A stretch of DNA of 64,000 bases. Origin: Echinometra lucunter (Eukaryota; Echinodermata; Echinoidea; Camarodonta; Echinometridae). The position numbers and the translations under genes were made by a program. The notes below the pieces were generated by a model. That model ran no database searches. It was not told where the DNA came from and saw nothing but the letters and a program-made list of their open reading frames with translations. Below are positions 1 to 13,662 of this stretch, in pieces (the stretch's first letter is position 1; every line of letters begins with the position of its first letter). Location of the stretch: positions 15,467,162 through 15,531,161 of the forward strand of contig CM057169.1 of NCBI GenBank assembly GCA_029962745.1, read 5' to 3'.

Positions 1-1349
1 TTTCTTTCTTCTGTCTTTTTAAATCTATCAAGCCTTCTGATATCTTCATGCACTTTGACAATAACATCATTTGCAAACAAACAGAAGGGTGTGAACCTCA
101 ATCCCTTGAAATAGAATTAAGGACCTTCTAGCACACAGCAGATGCTATTAAAGAACTAAAGGATATGTAGTTTTGATCGGGGCCCGCCAAAACTATTTAT
201 CATATTTCTTTGTTTTCATCTGGTCATTAGCAAGACAGAAGCAAAATTAAGATGCTGTAAAGTTTTTTTCCTCAAGTTAAGTATTTAACAAATGAAAGGC
301 AAAAAAATATTTTTGATCTTGGGTGATCAAGGCGGACAATGTGTGACTATTTTTTAACAAGTCTCATGAAAATTTTCTATCTCCTACCAAAACTGTACAT
401 GAGCTTTAAGGCCCTTCTAGCATTAAGCAAATGATGTCAAGAACCTCAAGTAACTTCTGATCACAAGCTCAGATCTCCAAAATATGAAATGAATTCAATA
501 ATCATGGTACATCACCATACAGCCTACCATTAGGTAATCTTATACCATGGCTTGGAGGCAAATTTCAGTATATCTTTGAACATCAGATGCAACAACAGAT
601 CAGGAAATATTCTGAAGGGAAAGTGAACGCTTGAAGGTAAGGTAGAAGTGAAATCTATCCGATGACCTACATGTCAGACATGATGCTACTCTTCAGTCCC
701 ATATGGATTGTTTTGATGACATTTATTGGACGATCATTTTCCTGCTACCAACAACAAGTTCCAGCCTTTACCAACCCAAACTTATCATTTCCCTGCAATC
801 TCCGCAATCTCCGCAATCTCTGCAAAGTTGACATCACAAACTTGTCCAGTTGCTTATGAGCTACCCCCTTCCTTTACAATTCTAAACAAGCCTTTCACCC
901 TTGCATATGTTGACGCTGTATTATGATATGGGGGAAAATGCAAATTTAGATTAGGATTTGGAACAACATTTACATACTTGAATATAGTCTGCAACTCCAG
1001 CCTCTATGGTCTGTAAAGTCTGTTTAACAATTCAACAGCCAAGGAACAAAAAATGACAACTGTTCAGAAGTTTTTGAATAATCTGTTGTAATGTTTCATT
1101 ATTTTACCTTATCCTGTTATTTTTTAATTGATCCATATTTATTGTTATTCTGTCATGATTGTTGTACTCTGTTTTACATTTTATTGGAATTGAATAAATA
1201 TTGAAGTGAATTGAATTGAAAGACATTTCAAAAAATAAATCTCTTAACTGTATGCTGGACATTTGGCACATGTTACTAACTTGACATTCCTACATTTTTG
1301 ACAAACTTTGCAAATAATTTTTGAAAGTTGATCTGAATATAACAGGAGT

Positions 1350-1373
1350 CCCCCCCCCCCCCCCCCCCCCCCC
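1350..1373. repeat. Poly-C run (one of many poly-C/G runs)
   Basis: A run of 24 C. Similar runs of ten or more occur near 8233-8247 (G), 28546-28578 (C), 28701-28714 (C), 36626-36640 (G), 44588-44606 (C), 45119-45136 (G), 45441-45456 (G), 46842-46912, 49405-49450 (C), 50627-50648 (C) and 61792-61808 (C). Some are ends of the poly-G transposons; lengths may be unreliable in the assembly. Confidence 0.9.
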
Positions 1374-2886
1374 GATTCCCCCAATTCATAATTTTAACAA
1401 AAAAAACATGTGCATACAGAAAACAAATATTACAGTGCAGACCTATGTGAAAAGTTAAAATTGAACAATACTGAACATAAACACAAATACATCTATCTCT
1501 TTTGTGATTAATTATTTTTCCAAATTGAGGCCCATGTCTGCATGACAAAGACTAGAAAAATTATATTTTCTCCACTGCCTATTCTTCTCAAAGAGATCTC
1601 TTTCCCAGCAAGGGTCATACATGTAGCCTTATAGAATGTTGTAATTCCACAAACCCTTCTGTGCAAGGTCCCCCATGGCTGTTCTAAACAGAGAGAAAAA
1701 AAAGCTGGACCAAGGTGTAAAGAGGAAAAAATGACAATACCCTCACTTTTTGACCTCCAAAAAGTAAATTCAACTGAGAATTCGAGTGCTTGCATAGGAA
1801 GTGGTGTGTGCCAAATATCGCACATTGGTGTCGCAAGACGGCGGCGGGGAGGTATTTGGGTATTATTATTCTTCTTGGGGGACAAACGTTGAGATACTTA
1901 TTCAATTTGGATGATGGGTGGATGATAAATGATTGGTTTTTAATTCAATGAATGTCTGAGGATGATTAAGAATAGGTTACAAAGTGTGTGGGTTGTTGTG
2001 AGTAATAATATCAACAAAGTGACATTTACTTTCACAATTGCACCACAGATTGAGGAACTCATTCCTTTTGCATCACAAGAGAACCGATTTCTTTCCTTAA
2101 AGTCATTGAGTAATTTATCAGTGTATGTAATATTGTGTAAATATGAAGCCCTGAAAAATGCACTTCAAAAGCGTCATCATGTGCTTCCCAAAAGAGAAAA
2201 TATTCAAGTGACCGGAAATGCCAGACCTTTTTTAACCCATATACTGCAGTGTTAGACAAAAGCATACCCAGGTTGGTTTTGCAAATGATGGAATTCAGTG
2301 ATAGATATCTTGATAATAACATCTTATATCTTAAAACCTTTATATTACTGGCTGTTTATTCATCCTTCTGAATGTCTTTATACAACACAGATATCAAAAT
2401 TAAACAATTTATCATATCAAGCCTTCACAAAGTTCCCGGATCCCTTTAACTATTGAAAGCTAAATTAGCCTCAATGATCAGATATCTTTTTTCCTTTTAC
2501 TGGATTGGGCAATCTCATTCTCTCTTGATTTCTCTTTCATCAGATTTCTAGTAATTAATTCTGATTAGGAACTTTTGTAATGATGTCATATGTTCTATTT
2601 TCATGTATCTTGTCACGGTTAATTTGTTCTCATCTGGCAACATAGGTAACTATATCTTCTTCTTCTTCTTCATACAATTTTTTTTTTTCATTCTAAATTG
2701 TTATATCAGAGAATGTCAAGAATGAGCAAAGAAAATTGCATGAATTAATCACATCAATTTTTTTTTAAGTAAACTGGTTCTGCGATGCAAGCATGAAAAG
2801 TTCCCTCTAGTTCTTGATGCTTTACTTTCAAAATGACAATTTTATCTTAATAGCAAATTATCTGTGTGATCTTTAATCTTTTGCTC

Positions 2887-2890
<4 letters not shown>

Positions 2891-2925
<35 letters not shown>

Positions 2926-3201
2926 TTCCCATTCTTGCTTCTATCGCTCTTTTTGTCCGATTTCAAAGCAACTATATTGATTAATCATTTGTAGATAATG
3001 TGATGGTTTTCACACTTTGACAGCTTTATGGCACAAGAAGAGAAAAAAATCAATCTGTTCTTCCATCGCAATGAGGTCATGAAAAATATACAAAGGTGGA
3101 AATCAAAAAGAGATTTTGGAAAACCATACTAGATTAGCAGTGATAATTCATGCTGAGAGAAGAGGGTGAACAAAGAAAGAAAGGGGGGTAAAGAGAGAAG
3201 A

Positions 3202-3247
<46 letters not shown>
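2891..3247. repeat. (TC)n and (GA)n microsatellites
   Basis: (TC)16 at 2891-2922 and (GA)n at 3206-3247 are inverted relative to each other, about 285 bp apart, and could pair in a transcript. Confidence 0.92.
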
Positions 3248-3251
<4 letters not shown>

Positions 3252-3729
3252 GGGGATCTACTGAGGTGAAAAAATTAATCTTTAAAAATATCGGCAGTAA
3301 AAGAATGCACTACTAAGAATGCACACATGCAGGTTACTCTTATACTTCATTTCTATAATTCTGTTGAAAAAAAAAAACCACAAAGAGTTCAAACACATGA
3401 AAAAACACATGAAATAGCACATGAATGAAAATGAAACAATCTCCATAGAGAAAAATCATTCACCTGTCGCTCAGCTACATTTTCAACAATTGGTTTTATG
3501 ATTTCACCAAGCTAAAATGTCGCATTTTGGAAGATTAATCTTTGTCAAAAGTGGCTACATGAGGGAATGTCTTTTTTCTTTTTACTGAAGAAATATTAGT
3601 CACCATCCATAATTTTCACCTTTCACCCGCATTGTTACACAATGTATTTGATTCTGCTTAGGCACATTTCCAATTTGGTGTAAATTACAATGAAAGACTG
3701 AAAACACACTTCAGATTTGTGGTGTAACG

Positions 3730-4225
3730 TTAAAGACATTGGTTAACATTGTTATGATTTTAAAAAATCTTGTTTTGTTACTTGAAAATGGGATAAACAT
3801 AAGGGTTATAGTGTAAAAATGCCAGTCTGAAAGTTTCAAAGTATAATATCCGCAGGAAGTATTTTTAAATATAAAAAATGTGAACCAATGTTTGAAACAT
3901 ATACGAGGGTCGGTTGCACAGAATAGACATAAGGAGTGCGCATGCGCATATGACTCACCTTACCGTACTATGTGTATTGGCGTATCACGCGACGGGAGGC
4001 ACATAACGGCATTTTCAAATTCAAGCAAAGTGGTCCTCTTAGTGATTGTCTCGTGAGACGAAGGATAATAAAATCGCTGTTTGCATCTAACTTACACTTT
4101 TTCATTCCAAATTATGGTTGGTTTCAAGGTGTTTTAGTACAAATACAAGTACTAATACACATGTTTCATCTTAGTTTGAGAATTTTTTTAAATCAGCTAC
4201 TCACAAAGTTAGCCAATGCCTTTAA
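3730..4225 (+). mobile_element. TTAA-flanked MITE, family 1, copy A (about 495 bp)
   Basis: A short element bounded by TTAA on both sides with terminal inverted repeats TTAAAGRCATTGGYTAAC (outer about 18-22 bp). The interior contains the palindromic GTGCGCATGCGCA and no transposase frame. The same sequence recurs in four other places in the window. TTAA at both ends suggests piggyBac-type insertion, but the TIR does not start with CCC, so the superfamily is inferred. Confidence 0.88.
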
Positions 4226-5697
4226 TGTATATGATAACACATGTGAAGGATGGAGATTCATACCAAAATCTAGTGGTTCAAATCTTGCGCAGAATGATCA
4301 TAATACCTGCAAAAAGCAGAAATTTCGGTCGCATGATATTTTCATAAAAAAACATAGAAAACAGGAATGGATAATTGACAAAACAGCCTTGGTTCAATCT
4401 TGAGCTTGCAGATATTTGTAGTCAAAAGAAAAAATTAATCACACTTCTGAAAGTGTATCTCTGTTTTACTTTTAAAAATATAAATGAGCTTGGATACGAG
4501 ACTAAGTATTCTCAGTTCAATCTTGGGCAGGTAGAGGATATAATTACTGAAAAATTGCGATGTCAGATTCCATGACTTCGTGAATAGCAGGGGCTTGGTT
4601 TTCTGAGGCAGCAGTTGTTTGCACTTTCAGTTATAAACCTGGGCGCTGCTTTAGAAGAGAGTTTCTGTTCCACATGCAATATATGTAAAGGCAATAGAGA
4701 ATCTCAAGTACGCACATTGTACATGTAGGAAAACATTAGTGGTCAACCTCTCTGATGCTTTCGTTTATTCAAGCACTTAGAGAAGTTGCTATAGAGACAA
4801 CACTTCAAACAAAAAAGCTGGAAAGCTGGAAAGCTGAAATGCATAAATAAAATGCCTATGAGATACGTCTCTCTATGCACTATATTCCCTGCTTGAAAAT
4901 TGCTTTGGTCAGATTATTTCGAGTTCAACAGACATTATTATCCTAAAAAAGATCCATAAAAAATAAGCATACAAATTGAACAAGAAATGGAGTCTTCAAA
5001 AAGATGATCATTTTCACAGATTACTAGTAATGGAGAGATATTTGGCAGCTTTCAAGATAAAACAATGTAAGAATTCACAGGTGGTACATTAATTGTGACA
5101 GTGTCAGCAAAACTAGGGAGGGATTTGTGTACAGAATGCACAGTGTGAAGGGAAGGGAGGAAGCCAGTGAATCGAATACCAACCAACTGACCTATTGACT
5201 CTGTCAGGTTTTAGTAAAGATGAAAAATCATCTGTAAGCTTTTTTCTACTCTTTTTATGCACCATTTAAAGAATATCTTGTCACAATAGCTATCTCCCAT
5301 GAAAAGATTTGCTTGAAGTTCACCTATTCAATGCGCCAATCAAAATATCGGAAAAAAATTAAACAAAAACAAAACCGAGACTCGCATAACAATACAAACA
5401 CACTGCACAAAAAAAAAAAAGTTGAAAGGATCAGGAAAATGCTCAACCGTCTTGCTTCTTGCATTTGTTTAACTGTCAGTATTAAATACATTTTGACTCG
5501 GGCCTACTCACGACCAAGCACCAGACAGAATTCCTTTATCAATATATGACCCACTTGTGATCAATAATTTCTTTGTTTAAAGCATGATAACTTCTGTATC
5601 CATAGCATAGTTAATCATCCAAAAGAAAGGTTGAAATGATGGTTGTATGGGCCTGTAATAACGAAACATAAAGTCTAGAATGTGCAGTATTCTGCAC

Positions 5698-6193
5698 TTA
5701 AAGGCAATAGCTAACTTTGTGAGCAGCTGATTTAAAAAAATTCTCAAACTGAGATGAAACATGTGTATGAGTACTTGTATTTGTTCTCAAAAACCCTGAA
5801 ACCAACCATTATTTGGAATGAAAAACTGTAATTTAGACGCAAACCGCGATTTTATTAGCTTTCGTCTCGAGAGGCAAAGAACTAAAAGGACCTTTTTCAC
5901 GAATTAAAAAATACCGTTATGTGCCTTCCATCGCGTGATACGCCAATACACACAGTGCGGTCCGTTGAGCCATCCATGCGCACTCCTTATGTCTGGTCTG
6001 TGCAACCGACCCTCGTATATTTTTCAAACACTGGTTCATATTTCTATTATTTAAAAATACTTCCTGTGGATATTATACTCTGAAACTTTCAGACTGGTAT
6101 TTTCACACTATAACCCCTATGTTTATTCCATTTTCAAGTAACACAATGAGATTTTTTTTTTTAAATCATAACAATGTTAACCAATTTCTTTAA
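5698..6193 (-). mobile_element. TTAA-flanked MITE, family 1, copy B, inverted
   Basis: Same element as copy A in opposite orientation, about 1.5 kb away. Left end TTAAAGGCAATAGCTAAC, right end rich in point changes (CCAATTTCTTTAA). It is complete at both TTAA ends. Confidence 0.86.
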
Positions 6194-6366
6194 ATAGAAC
6201 AGTCATGGTAAGTCCAATCTGTATTTCGCTTACTTCCAGTTGCTATCTCCTAAGAACACATACCAAAACCCTACAGAGACTATCCTCATTATGATTTTCT
6301 CCCACAAATCATAAATTTAGGAGCCCTGGTAGTAGCCTTTCTGTTTCCTATCAACTTGAACCCTCC

Positions 6367-6652
6367 AGAGTGCATTCTGAGAGAGCTAGGATGGAGAGCA
6401 AGAGAGAGAGAGAGAGAGAGAGGAAGAGAAGGAGATGGGGACACACAGAGTGGAAGAGAGAGGATAGGGAGAGTACAAGAGAGATAGAAAGAAGAGAGGA
6501 AGAGGGGGAGACATGCTGGGAACAAAGAGTAAAAAGGGAGAGGGAGAGAGATGAAGAGAATGGAGACACACTATACACCAGGAGAAGAGGAGAAATAGAG
6601 AAACAGGAAGAGACAGACAGAGAGAGAGAGAGAGAGAGAGGGGGGGATTGGA
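6367..6652. repeat. Purine-rich (GA)n-like tract
   Basis: About 285 bp of GAGA/GGAAGAGA sequence with pure (GA)n blocks at about 6400 and 6620. Open frames on both strands are artefacts of composition. Confidence 0.92.
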
Positions 6653-9600
6653 GATGACCTTATATGACCCCTGGATGACCTCTAATCAGTAAGGTCAGAC
6701 AAGATTGGTGGTGATGACTTGTTGATAAGGAATGGTCAGCTGCTTTATTTCATTTGAGAGAGATAGCCTGTCTTCAAGGCAATGCAGGCTTAACCACCAC
6801 TGATGTTTGTTTCTCATTTTGATATCATGACCAAATTATTTTTTAATCTAGCTTGTTCTAGCCTGCTCCATAATTACAGTAATTTGATGGAATTTAGGGA
6901 TTGACAATCGGCTTTTGGATTAAATCAATAAAGATGCTTTCTTAGGCCAATTTTGTGAATGATACTGATGAGTTTAATGATCTTTCTCCCAATTGCAATG
7001 GAATGCTGCAGTGAGATCTTGTCTACTTGCGAAGTGTCAGCTAGACATATTACATACTTCCCCTGCCTTTTATCGATTTTGAGACATATTTTACAAGTAC
7101 ATACAGCTGGGTATCACCATTTCATGTTCCTGGAAAGTCAACATTTGCAGAATGGTAGAAACTAAACATTTACAGAACGAGAGAGAAGAGAGAAGAAAGA
7201 GAGAAAGGGGGGAGAGAGAGAGAGAGAGAGCAAACTGTGAAAAGACAGGCTACTTCTCACATCACTTTCTGGCAACTTGTCTCAACTTTAGCCTTTTCAT
7301 AAAAAATGGATATCGTACTAAGCAGGGCTCCATGGAATTGATGTTTTAGAGCACGGGACCCCAGTTTAAATTTCCAATATCTGGGGTTGGAATTGGTGGC
7401 CATGTGCAAAGGGCCTTGTTTTCAGTAAAGTAATATGAAAAATTGAAATGATAAGTGAGAAATATGCCTGCAAATACAGCATCATACTTTTGGGCATGTG
7501 TAAAACGAGTTGACCAAGAATTTCCTTCTAATGATCATACAACTGAACAGGACAATAATTCTTCAACAAGTAGCGCTCGTGTAAGAAATGTTCACAAACA
7601 AAAATTCTAATCACTTGTCTGATATATCCCTTATCACACCAAACTTTGTACACACATAGGGGACGGGAAAAGTCTACTTGTCTCAACTAAGGCAATTACA
7701 TGTATATTGAGCAATGCTGTTTGCATGGATCTGGAGAACATCATTAGCATGGGGCACTGACAGGCTCAAGTTTGACTGGAAAATGATGGAGGGCAAATAT
7801 GAACGGCACTCGAGTTTTAATAGCTTTCATTGCGGAACGGTGTAAAAGAAGGAGACGTAAGCTCTCAAGAAGAACAAACTCTCTGACAATGACATGCAAA
7901 GGACTGCCATGGTGTTTGTGGATGGGGGGAATGAGAGAAAAGAATGGATGGTTTTTCATTACACCTGAAATAAACCCTGGGATGTGGAAGGATTGGAGGA
8001 AGATGAGAAGATAATTCATGGCTTTAATTACTAGCTGAAATGTACCCCATCACATGCATTATATTATCATATGGTGTACAGGATGGGAAAAAACAAAAGA
8101 AAAATATTCAAAGGCTTCAATTACTACAGAAAGAAAAGAAAATAAGTCACGAATATTATCCCAGTAAGTGGAGAAGAGATTCTAAGGAAACACTGTTCAT
8201 ACTAAAATTACAAGGAAGAACAAAAAAAAAATGGGGGGGGGGGGGGGTAAATTACTATAAGAGCAATATCACTTTGCCTTTTTCCAAATGAGCTCAGGAA
8301 AAAAAAGTAATAATCTCACGGATGAATTCCTGATCTGAATGCACACTATGTGCACACGTACCAATTTTGCAAAACCAGCGAGCATGAAACCAATCCTAAA
8401 GAAATATGTTTATCTTTCTATACAATGTATCTAAACAGAGCTCCATAGAGATAAACTGGAAAAAAAAATTTCCACACAAAACAACAGAATATGGGAGATA
8501 ATCTTTTGCAAAATTGGAAACATCAATGAGACATTGTACAAGATAATGAGAAGTGCACTAGAGAGTAGATACAAGATAAAACTGAATATTATAGAATTCA
8601 TGAGAACCAGCACACAGACGTAGCTACATGTAGCAATGAGACTGATATAAAATTGGAAAACTAACAAGACACAGACACAATAGTACATTGGCCTAAAAGA
8701 AAAATACATTAAGTAGGCTACATCAACAGCAGAAAGATGAGTTGATAGATGTGGTAGTGGAGGGGGGAGGGACCTTTATGAAAAGAAGGTACAGGGGTAA
8801 GCATAAAGATATTATCACTGGTTGCAAATTCAATTTCAAATTCAAATTCAAATTTTATTGACATAAAATCCTGACAATGAAAGATTATCATCAAAATCAA
8901 AACAAAACAGAACTGACAATTCTGCAGTTTTGAAGCCCATGCACCTACTGCGCTTACATCGTCTGTTCACAGACAAAGCGACATGTTCAGGACGAGGAAA
9001 AATGTTACATATTAACCACAAATGAAAAGAAGCTATGTGTAAAATAAGAGTAAGTAAGCCTACATGTAAATGTACATTGTAGTTTTAGTGTACATTGTAT
9101 GTCAATGATGTAGATCTACATGACAGATACATTTAGGATGACAACTTAGGGTTGGTGTATACAGATGACAACAAGGGTAATGTATGGCAGACAGAGCAGA
9201 TATGAGATGAACTTATGGAGTGCATTTGACACATATTGATCGCCTCGCTATTGATTACATGAGCTGGTCTGGTATTGAGTACTGTTCGCACTGTTCCTCT
9301 ATTTATTCTGCTCTGACCTTTTCCCCCCGAAAGGTCTTGTCGGGATAGAAGCTAGCGGTGCATCCCGCGGCCCCTTTTCACGCCTAATGAGACGTATGAC
9401 AAGAAGGTGGGGATCGTACTGGGGCAACGACAGGATAACCCCCTCTCCTGTTCGAACTCGGATGAGAGGGATGTTGTGGGTCAATGAGGTGCAAATGACG
9501 GCCATGCTGAATGTGGTTTGCATAGGTCAAGCGAGGGAGTCCTTTGACTAAGTCATGTGACTGGGCTAGATAGAGGGCTGGGAAAGGGTGCAGAACAATG

Positions 9601-9800
9601 GTTTTTATGCTTCTTGTATTGGTTTATTATATGTATGCTATCCACTGTCATTTGATCAAATACTGTCACTGGTCGTCAAGCACTACTTCATTTAGGAAAA
9701 AAATCAGGGAAACATACATGTATCATAACTTTCCAATCTCATAATTATAATTTGCATTATGTGAATGAATGTGACAACCAATGTGAACATGGACACAGGA
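6653..9800. other. Non-coding, presumed glypican intron
   Basis: No recognisable gene. A (GA)n-rich patch lies near 7180-7230, a poly-G run at 8233, and a TTCAAATTCAAATTCAAATT tail at about 8830 that resembles a retroposon 3' end. The short GC-richer patch at 9300-9540 stands out but codes for nothing I know. Confidence 0.45.
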
Positions 9801-9809
9801 TAATGCAGG

Positions 9810-10175
9810 GCTCTTCAGCCAATGAGCATGTCACGTTCACACATAGAATGACATTCGACATCATGCCCCACAGTTAACGTTACACGAATGACACCTCTTG
9901 CCACTTTACTCATCGTCTTGTAAAGCAAGACAGAGTCAACAGGCCATCACATTACAGAATTGGAACAGCTGATGTACAATGTACTGACGTAGTGTGAACA
10001 CAGCTCTAATTCACTGCATGGTTCTACATAGCCATCAAACTTGCCGTCTTCACATGCAGAATGATCTATGACATGCCTCAGAATTAATGTTATATGAATG
10101 ACGCCTCTTGTCACTTCAATCACCGTCTTGTAAAGCAAGACAGAGTCAACATCTCATCACATGACAGAATCAGAA
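9810..10175 (+). repeat. Diverged tandem duplication, period about 209 bp
   Basis: CGTCTTGTAAAGCAAGACAG starts at 9914 and at 10123, within longer similarity (AGAATGA, GACATCATGCC/GACATGCCTC, TTAAYGTTAYAYGAATGAC). The core contains the hairpin CTTG-TAAAG-CAAG. No coding sense. Confidence 0.8.
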
Positions 10176-10278
10176 TAGGACGACTGACGAGAATGCAAGC
10201 ATCAAAGAATGCAAGACGTCACATCAGTACGTTCACATCATACATGGCGCAGATTTACTGTCCGCCCCAACAGTGCAG

Positions 10279-10340
10279 GTCAAGCAGGATAGTTCAGACA
10301 AGCAGGATAGTTCAGACAAGCAGGATAGTTCAGACAAGCA
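10279..10340 (+). repeat. 18-bp tandem repeat, three and a half copies
   Basis: Unit AAGCAGGATAGTTCAGAC repeated without spacers. A simple minisatellite. Confidence 0.9.
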
Positions 10341-11995
10341 GCGGTAAGTCCCAAGCACAGCAAAAGAAGAAAGAGGAGTTTCTTCTTTTCTTTTTTTAAT
10401 AATAAGAGGTTATGATGATGCAACAAAGGTGCTCCACGTGTACATTCACTTACCCACATGTATTATAAGATACAGAAATTTGATGTACAGTATGCTTACA
10501 TTTGTTAAAAAGTAAAACCCAAGAGATGGTTCTTCTAAGCAGTTTACACTCCATATATGAACAAGCCCACAATCACAGCGAGATATCACATGACTAGCAA
10601 ATATGCAAGCATCATAATGCACAAAATGTGACTCTTTTATACATTCACCAAATTTGAATTATTATCATATACATGTAGTACTTTATATTCGTTTTCAAAA
10701 TGTTAGCATGCTTTCACTATATATTCATGACATCCTGAAATGCTCGCAAAGGTTTCTACACCCTAGAGAAAAATCATGCCATCAGAATGTTAAATCAACA
10801 GGAATTAATCCTGTCAAATAGTTTAATGAAACATTACAGTAATAGTAATATGCCACAGAAATGAAGAGCCAAATAATGTTGATGCATTACAATATTTTCT
10901 ATGAATATACCCTGTACAATTCTACATAATTCTTTATAAGTGGTGAAAACAAAATTATTTCTATAATATCCACCTGCCATCATTGAAAACAATCATAAGA
11001 TTTTTTAATGGAACATGAAATAATAGTTGGCTGAATGTGATAGGCCAGGCTTAGTGGTGCAGACTGATGCCTTAATGAGTTAGTAGAGAATACATAGGCA
11101 GGCTTTGAATCTAGCCGACAACAAATGCATTATTAATATTCAATCTCCGTCCTTTCGTCCCCGAGTTCCATTTCCCCCAAGCCATGGTCCCGAATGGTAA
11201 CATAAGCACTCGCTCACACAATCATTCCTGCCAGTTTAAGGAGAAGGTTGAGCACTGGTATCATAAAATAAAATTTGTGAGCTTTATCATTCTGATATTT
11301 AAAAAAATATCATTGCACCAAAGTAAAGTTAAAGAAAGTAGTATTCCTCTTGAAATTTCCCCATGTATCATATTTTTTTACTTGAAATATAGCGGGTAGT
11401 TATAAAGTTGGACCAAATGTCAATGCCTCATTTTGCATAGTCCTGTATAATGAAATCTGTGTTCAGAGCTTTTTTACTGCTCATGATTTTCTGCAGGGTC
11501 TTCAACACTTCTACCAAATTTAGCAATGTTGATGTTAAGATTTTCATGTTATTCACACAATATCTCCATGGCATAAATAAACCACGCATTCAATAGTTGT
11601 TATCACAACAAGCTTAGAGCTAAAAAGTGAAATTTACTTTCAAAAGTATGCATAAAGTTTGGACATACATGTGTATATTTTTATAAAATATTTTATTCTA
11701 CATCTTAAAAAAAACCATTTGTTTACATGTGCTGTTACATGCAATGGATTCATTCCTATCCCTCTGCACTATTTGTGAGTAGTAAATTGATAAAGGCCTT
11801 GGCCATGACCTTTTTATTTTGCATGTTAGCAATAAGCTCCATGCATGCACATCCGGACATTGCAATATCTGCCCGGGCAGTGACCAATTTTACTTTGCAA
11901 AAAGTTCAATATGATTACAGAATCTTTCTGGATGCTGAAGATTGCAGGTGAATTGAGAAAGTATCTAAGCCAACAGTGTCATGACTAAACGTACA

Positions 11996-12490
11996 TTAAA
12001 GACATTGGTTAACATTGTTATGATATTAAAAAATCTTGTTTTGTTACTTGAAAATGGGATAAACATAAGGGTTATAGTGTATAAATACCAGTCTGAAAGT
12101 TTCAAAGTATAATATCCACAGGAAGTATTTTTAAATATCAAAAATGTGAACCAATGTTTGAAAAATATACGATGGTCGGTTGCACAGAATAGACATAAGG
12201 AGTGCGCATGCGCGTATGACTCACCTTACCGTACTGTGTGTATTGGTGTATCACACGGCGGGAGGCACATAACGGCATTTTCAAATTCAAGCAAAGTAGT
12301 CCTCTCAGTGATTGTCTCGTGAGACGAAGGATAATAAAATCGCCGTTTGCATCTAACTTACACAATTTCATTCTAAATTATGATTGGTTTCAAGGTTTTT
12401 GAGTACAAATACAAGTACTCATACACATGTTTCATCTTAGTTTGAGAATTTTTTAAATCAGCTACTCACAAAGTTAGCCAATGCCATTAA
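11996..12490 (+). mobile_element. TTAA-flanked MITE, family 1, copy C
   Basis: Starts TTAAAGACATTGGTTAAC, ends AGCCAATGCCATTAA. It is very similar to copy A over its whole length, including the shared GACATTGG variant at the left end, so A and C may form one subfamily. Confidence 0.88.
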
Positions 12491-13245
12491 AATATTCCTG
12501 ACAAGTTATTGGGCCATACCACACAATGTGGAATTCTGCTACAAATAGGTTAAAATACATGTAAAATGACCTGGGCATATTTCCCTTTACATGAGGACAA
12601 CAATACATTCTCATAGGGTTATTGCCTATGTCATTCCATTTTCTATTTTCGAAATGTTATACATTCTACAAAAGTAATTACAGCGATTCAAGTAGTTCAA
12701 GTTTTGCATTATAAACCTAATGAATAGCATCCATATATCATTTATCATCTTTTGCACAAGTTACACCTTGAGCACTTGATTATCAAGTGGATTTGGTACC
12801 TTACAAATCTTATTGCATTATCATTATCATAATTATTTACTAAATAACTATGATTTTAGAAAAGTATTCATTATCTGGTTCCTGTGAATATTTTCAATAT
12901 TGAAGGATGTAGAGTAAACTTTCGGTTGCCAATTAATGCCACGCCTCAGCCTTATCAGTTAGTCACGGACAAAACATTTGACAAATTTTGAAAGTTTGGA
13001 AGCCTATAGAAAATAGGTGATTAACTGGAGTGAGCTCTTTTTTTAATGTTTCATTGTGAAGGGCATCACTGAAGGAGTTGAAAATGATAAAATTTGGATG
13101 CTGTGGTTGCCTACTTGAATTAGAATCCATAAAATGATCAATGTCACAAACAGATATAAATGCCACTCCTAACCGATCAGGCTCTCCCCCCATTTAATAG
13201 CATCAAGCCATTGATTTTATACATGTATCTGTCAAGGGTTTATGC

Positions 13246-13662
13246 TAAAGTCCCCAGTTTTCTGCGATACGGAAAACGGAAAAATTTCATGGAATTCGGG
13301 AAGAACACGGAATTCATGAAATTTCACGGAAACCACGATTTTTCAGGCCAGAAAATTTTGAATTACATAAAATACAATGAAAATCGTGAAAAACAAAGTA
13401 AAATCCATTAAAACAAGACCGTGCATTAGCGGAAAATCTGGTTCAAACCTGTTCACAGTGTTTAGCGTGTGTTCGCCAAGCTTTATCTGCATACTGCATG
13501 TGCGTGTATATTAGGGTAACTTACCTTTTTCTAAGATTGTTACTATTTACAATTGCTTTATTATATGTTTTGTACATGTCACCGAAGAACACGGAATTGG
13601 AAGTTTAGAACACCGAAGAATACAGAATTTGCATTTTAGAAAACGGAAAACTGAGGACTTTA
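13246..13662. mobile_element. hAT-like MITE (417 bp)
   Basis: TIR TAAAGTCCYCAGTTTTC at both ends and an exact 8-bp target duplication GTTTATGC (13238-13245 and 13663-13670), the length typical of hAT elements. Subterminal repeats of ACACGGAATT type occur inside. No transposase frame. Confidence 0.88.

Larger units (their letters stand above)
1..3729. other. Non-coding, presumed glypican intron
   Basis: AT-rich sequence with the poly-C run and microsatellites listed separately. TTGGAATTGAATAAATATTG followed by GAATTGAATTGAA near 1180-1220 resembles the 3' tail of a non-LTR element but is too short to classify. I see no exon. Confidence 0.5.

Noticed and set aside
10279..10340. CRISPR-like direct repeats
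   Set aside because: 18-bp units are head to tail with no spacers, in an animal genome.
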